Positions 6,717-9,348 of a stretch of DNA of 9,348 nucleotides are shown here, piece after piece. The stretch's first letter is position 1. The number at the start of each line of letters is the position of its first letter. The notes under the pieces were generated by a model, which was not told the DNA's origin, did not search any database, and was given only the letters and a program-made list of their open reading frames with translations. Source of the stretch: Bacillota bacterium (GTDB lineage: Bacteria > Bacillota > Clostridia > Lachnospirales > Lachnospiraceae); the NCBI GenBank assembly GCA_023387635.1, contig JAEWHU010000202.1:1-9348 (forward strand), read 5' to 3'. Position numbers and translations under genes: made by a program.

Positions 6717-6760
6717 AAAATGTTTATAACAAAATGCTTATAACGAAAACACTTATTATG
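6717..6760 (+). repeat. Tandem 14-bp repeats upstream of the M23 gene
   Basis: AAAATGTTTATAAC (6717-6730) is followed directly by AAAATGCTTATAAC (6731-6744), 13 of 14 identical. A third, degenerate 16-base unit, GAAAACACTTATTATG, follows at 6745-6760. The shared core is TTATAAC. They lie between the predicted promoter and the M23 start codon. Function is unknown. Confidence 0.55.
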
Positions 6761-6817
6761 TAATAGGAGAGGGATTCATAACATAAAATATTATTACAGT
6801 TAATTAGTGAGGGATAT

Positions 6818-7918
6818 ATGAAGAGAAAACTAAAATACGCTATTATTTGTGAAATAATATTAATATTAGGTGTAACATCGATTATTTTATATAATCACAA
6901 GAAAAATTCATCCATAATCGTTACATCAAATACTGAAAAGGATTACATAAAATGGGTGGATTTTGATATATCCTACCAGGCGTTAAATAAAGCCTATGAA
7001 TTAGATGTAGCATCATATAATGAGGATGTTAAATTAAATTGGATCGAGCTATTAGCATATTTGGGTGCTAAATATGGAGGCTCCTTTTCAAAATATAGAG
7101 AAAGAGACTTAAATGAACTTGCAGCAAAACTAAAAAGTGGAGAAGTTACCATGGAGAGTTTAACCGAGAAGATGAAGTATTATAGTTATTATTATAATGC
7201 TTATTCGGCTGTTCTTGGGGGATTTGTTGGAGAGTATGAAATTGAAGTAAAAAGTGAAGAAAATCCAGAAGAAACTGTGTGGGTTAAAAAGTATGGATTA
7301 AAGGCATTTTTGCCCCTTGCAAAAAATTTCCCATATAGTGATTATGATGATTTTGGAGTTTCAAGAACTTATGGATATAAAAGAAAACATTTGGGTCACG
7401 ACATGATGGGTCAAGTAGGAACTCCTGTAATCGCAGTAGAATCAGGTTATGTTGAAGCGATTGGGTGGAATCGGTATGGTGGCTGGAGACTTGGAATTCG
7501 AAGTTTTGATGGCAAAAGATATTATTATTATGCTCATCTTAGAAAGAACCTTCCTTATAATACAACCTTAAAAGAAGGAAGCATAGTAAATGCAGGAGAT
7601 GTTATTGGTTATCTTGGTAGAACTGGATATAGCACGAAAGAGAATACAAATAATATAGATACACCTCATTTACATTTTGGTATACAATTAATATTTGATG
7701 AATCCCAAAAGGAAGGAATACATGAGATCTGGATTGATTGTTATGATATTATAAGATTTTTATATAGAAATCGTTCTGAGACTATTAAAAATGTGGAAAC
7801 CAAGGAGTGGAATCGAATATATTCCATCAAAGATCCAGCAGTAGAATTATACCTACAGAACAAAGATAATAATCCAGAGGATAATAAAGATATAAAACAA
7901 CTAGACCCTACAGAGTGA
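6818..7918 (+). CDS. M23-family (LytM-type) zinc metallopeptidase, membrane-anchored
   Basis: The 366-residue product has a short basic N-terminus and one hydrophobic segment (about residues 7-25), so the rest should lie outside the membrane. Residues 40-145 form a tyrosine-rich helical region with no catalytic motif that I recognise. The M23 domain spans about 165-320. The zinc ligands are His191 and Asp195 in HLGHD and His286 in PHLHFG; His240 in YYYYAHL and His284 are the expected catalytic histidines. M23 enzymes cut peptide bonds in peptidoglycan cross-links or stem peptides. All key residues are present, so it is probably active rather than a degenerate LytM scaffold. The tail (346-366) is charged and low in complexity. 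GTGAGGG lies 4-5 bases before the ATG. The next gene starts 20 bases after the stop, which implies an operon. Confidence 0.92.
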   Translation: MKRKLKYAIICEIILILGVTSIILYNHKKNSSIIVTSNTEKDYIKWVDFDISYQALNKAYELDVASYNEDVKLNWIELLAYLGAKYGGSFSKYRERDLNELAAKLKSGEVTMESLTEKMKYYSYYYNAYSAVLGGFVGEYEIEVKSEENPEETVWVKKYGLKAFLPLAKNFPYSDYDDFGVSRTYGYKRKHLGHDMMGQVGTPVIAVESGYVEAIGWNRYGGWRLGIRSFDGKRYYYYAHLRKNLPYNTTLKEGSIVNAGDVIGYLGRTGYSTKENTNNIDTPHLHFGIQLIFDESQKEGIHEIWIDCYDIIRFLYRNRSETIKNVETKEWNRIYSIKDPAVELYLQNKDNNPEDNKDIKQLDPTE

Positions 7919-7925
7919 GTAAAAA

Positions 7926-7932
7926 AGGAGGA
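7926..7932 (+). promoter_or_regulatory. Strong ribosome binding site that supports a TTG start
   Basis: AGGAGGA lies 6 bases before the TTG at 7939. The first in-frame ATG is eight codons later (7963) and has no comparable site, so TTG is the preferred start. Confidence 0.8.
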
Positions 7933-7938
7933 TAGGGC

Positions 7939-8763
7939 TTGGAGTATGGATTTGTTAATAAAATGATCGTACCAGTAATGAACAAACCAAACTTTTTCAG
8001 TGAAAGAGTTGATGAGTTATTATATGGTATGAAGATAGAGATATTAGATAATTCAGTAAAGGATTGGTATTTTATAAAAACTCACTATGATTATATTGGC
8101 TATGTACATGAAAGTATGATTCATAGGAAGAATGATAAGATAAATTACCAGGATGAATTACATAACATGGTAGTGATACATTCATTTGCTGATATCCTTC
8201 AAAAGCCAACAGTAAAAAGTCCAGTTCTTTTGACTGTAACTAGGGGGGCAATAGTAAGTAAAATTGATGATGCAGATGAGAATGGATTTGCGAGGGTAAT
8301 TCTATGTGATGGTATGGAAGGGTATTTGAAAGATAATTTCATAACCAAACGTAAAACTTGTGGATGTATAAAAGAGGATAAATTAAGAACCGAGTTAGTA
8401 CATACAGCATTAAGTTACTTAGGTACTCAATACCGATGGGGTGGAAAGTCCCCACTAGGAATTGATTGTTCTGGTTTGTGTCAAATGGCTTATATGATAA
8501 ATGGTGTTATTATATATAGAGATGCAAAAATTATGGAAGGATTTCCTGTGAAAGAAATACCTATGTATGAAGTAAAGATAGGTGATCTATTGTATTTTCC
8601 AGGTCACATAGCTATGTATCTAGGTGATTATAATTATGTACATTCCACTGCTAGAAACGGTAGTGATGGTGTGGTAATTAATAGCCTAGATCCAGATGCC
8701 AGTAATTATAGAAGAGATTTATCCGATTCTTTATATGCCGCTGGAAGTATATTTCATGAATAG
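7939..8763 (+). CDS. NlpC/P60 (C40) cysteine peptidase with N-terminal SH3-like domains, YkfC-like
   Basis: The 274-residue product has two SH3-like repeats (about residues 4-62 and 75-135, each ending with a YV/YL segment before a short linker). A C-terminal NlpC/P60 domain follows (about 148-274). The catalytic cysteine is in the GIDCSGL motif, the catalytic histidine in PGHIAMYLG, and a further conserved histidine in YVHSTARNG. There is no signal peptide or membrane segment. Together with the SH3-plus-NlpC/P60 architecture, this resembles YkfC and endopeptidase II. Those are cytoplasmic enzymes that cleave the gamma-D-glutamyl-diamino acid bond of murein peptides with a free N-terminal L-Ala. 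That substrate is inferred from architecture. The start is TTG with a strong ribosome site. The gene follows the M23 gene by 20 bases and precedes an M19 dipeptidase gene, both on the same strand. Confidence 0.9.
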   Translation: MEYGFVNKMIVPVMNKPNFFSERVDELLYGMKIEILDNSVKDWYFIKTHYDYIGYVHESMIHRKNDKINYQDELHNMVVIHSFADILQKPTVKSPVLLTVTRGAIVSKIDDADENGFARVILCDGMEGYLKDNFITKRKTCGCIKEDKLRTELVHTALSYLGTQYRWGGKSPLGIDCSGLCQMAYMINGVIIYRDAKIMEGFPVKEIPMYEVKIGDLLYFPGHIAMYLGDYNYVHSTARNGSDGVVINSLDPDASNYRRDLSDSLYAAGSIFHE

Positions 8764-8764
8764 T

Positions 8765-8853
8765 TATCATGAATTATTAGCTAGCCATGATATAATAGCT
8801 AGCCATCATATCATATTAGCTATAATTTTAGGATAGCTATTATTTCATGATGG
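8765..8853. repeat. Palindromic and direct-repeat cluster in the NlpC/P60-M19 spacer
   Basis: TAGCTAGCCAT occurs twice with an 18-base period (8778 and 8796). A 21-base arm at 8803-8823 pairs with 8833-8853 at 17 of 21 positions around a 9-base loop. An alternative smaller stem pairs TATCATG 8765-8771 with CATGATA 8786-8792. No T-run follows, so it is not an obvious terminator. If the three genes are co-transcribed it would be an intercistronic RNA structure that could set relative expression or processing; otherwise it may be an extragenic repeat. Confidence 0.55.
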
Positions 8854-8899
8854 TGATAAAATTATAAGAAATGATACATAGGTTTGGGGAGGATTTCGG

Positions 8900-9348
8900 A
8901 TGAAAGTAATTGATATGCATTGCGACACTATTACAGAAATATATCAAAAAGTAAGTAACGGGGAAGAGTGTAGACTAAAAGAAAATAAGTTACATCTGGA
9001 TTTGCTTAGAATGAAGAAAAGTGATTATCTATTACAAAATTTCGCTGTATATGTGAATCTAGTGGAATGTGAGAATCCATTGGAATATACCTTAAAAGTG
9101 ATTGACTTCTTACATAGCCAAATAAAATTAAATGAAGATAAGATAAGATTAGTTAAAAGATATAAAGATATTGAAGAAAATAGTAAACTTGGATTAATGT
9201 CAGCTCTTCTTACCATTGAAGAGGGTGGAACAACAAAGCTAGATTTAGCACATTTAAGAAATTTTTATCGCTTGGGTGTACGTATGTTAACCCTTACTTG
9301 GAATTTCTTTAATGGAATTGGTCATCCAAATTTTTCTTTTCAAAAAGG
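8900..9348 (+). CDS. M19-family (renal/membrane dipeptidase-like) metallodipeptidase, 3'-truncated by window edge
   Basis: The frame is open to the window end, giving the first 149 residues of a protein that is usually 300-400 long. The N-terminus MKVIDMHCDT carries the HxD zinc pair (His7, Asp9) of the amidohydrolase-fold M19 family. LLTIEEGG (residues 103-110) contains the expected metal-bridging glutamate (Glu107 by pattern). LTWNFFNGIGHPN (131-143) is a family hallmark. M19 enzymes hydrolyse dipeptides, often L-Xaa-D-Xaa; in this context L-Ala-D-Glu from murein is an attractive substrate, but that is inferred. There is no signal peptide, so it is probably cytoplasmic. GGAGG lies 7 bases before the ATG. 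It follows the NlpC/P60 gene by 136 bases of structured spacer, so co-transcription is possible but not certain. Confidence 0.92.
   Translation, partial: MKVIDMHCDTITEIYQKVSNGEECRLKENKLHLDLLRMKKSDYLLQNFAVYVNLVECENPLEYTLKVIDFLHSQIKLNEDKIRLVKRYKDIEENSKLGLMSALLTIEEGGTTKLDLAHLRNFYRLGVRMLTLTWNFFNGIGHPNFSFQK

Noticed and set aside
9025..9216. Minus-strand open frame of 63 codons
   Set aside because: Antisense to the M19 dipeptidase gene, which has clear family motifs.

Overview
The window comes from an AT-rich, low-GC Gram-positive genome. The proteins read as Clostridia, most likely Lachnospiraceae: a clostridial-type M23 peptidase, a PepF-type M3 peptidase, a Cof-type HAD phosphatase, a MATE exporter, and AGGAGG-like ribosome binding sites. 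This placement rests on familiarity with the protein families and base composition, not on a search. There is no rRNA, tRNA, CRISPR array, transposase or phage gene.

Layout. (1) Positions 1-1268 (+): the 3' part of an ABC exporter half-transporter, cut by the window edge. (2) Positions 1269-1738: a 470-bp gene-free stretch. It holds a 257-nt imperfect foldback that is richer in G+C than its surroundings, then a separate 95-nt hairpin with a T-run that probably terminates both convergent genes. (3) Positions 1739-2527 (-) and 2812-4140 (+): a Cof-type HAD phosphatase and a MATE efflux pump, divergent around a spacer with promoter-like hexamers, repeated TATCAATA motifs and a 9-bp dyad. (4) Positions 4174-4228: a clean bidirectional terminator. 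(5) Positions 6449-4247 (-): pepF followed 25 nt later by a HIT-family gene, a probable two-gene operon. (6) Positions 6450-6817: a 368-bp divergent control region with two predicted promoters, a dyad, a 5'-UTR hairpin and 14-bp tandem repeats. (7) Positions 6818-9348 (+): a membrane-anchored M23 metallopeptidase, an NlpC/P60 cysteine peptidase starting at TTG, and the first 149 codons of an M19 dipeptidase.

Function. The right half is rich in peptidases: M3, M23, C40 and M19 within about 4.7 kb. A coherent inference is that the M23 enzyme cuts wall peptide outside the membrane, while the NlpC/P60 protein (no signal peptide, like YkfC) and the M19 dipeptidase break down murein peptides inside, with PepF handling general oligopeptides. 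The left half is transport and housekeeping: two exporters and a sugar-phosphate-type phosphatase.

I found no clear new multi-gene system. The least explained object is the large foldback at 1273-1529, which could be a MITE-like element or a structured RNA. The structured spacers at 6464-6537 and 8765-8853 come next.
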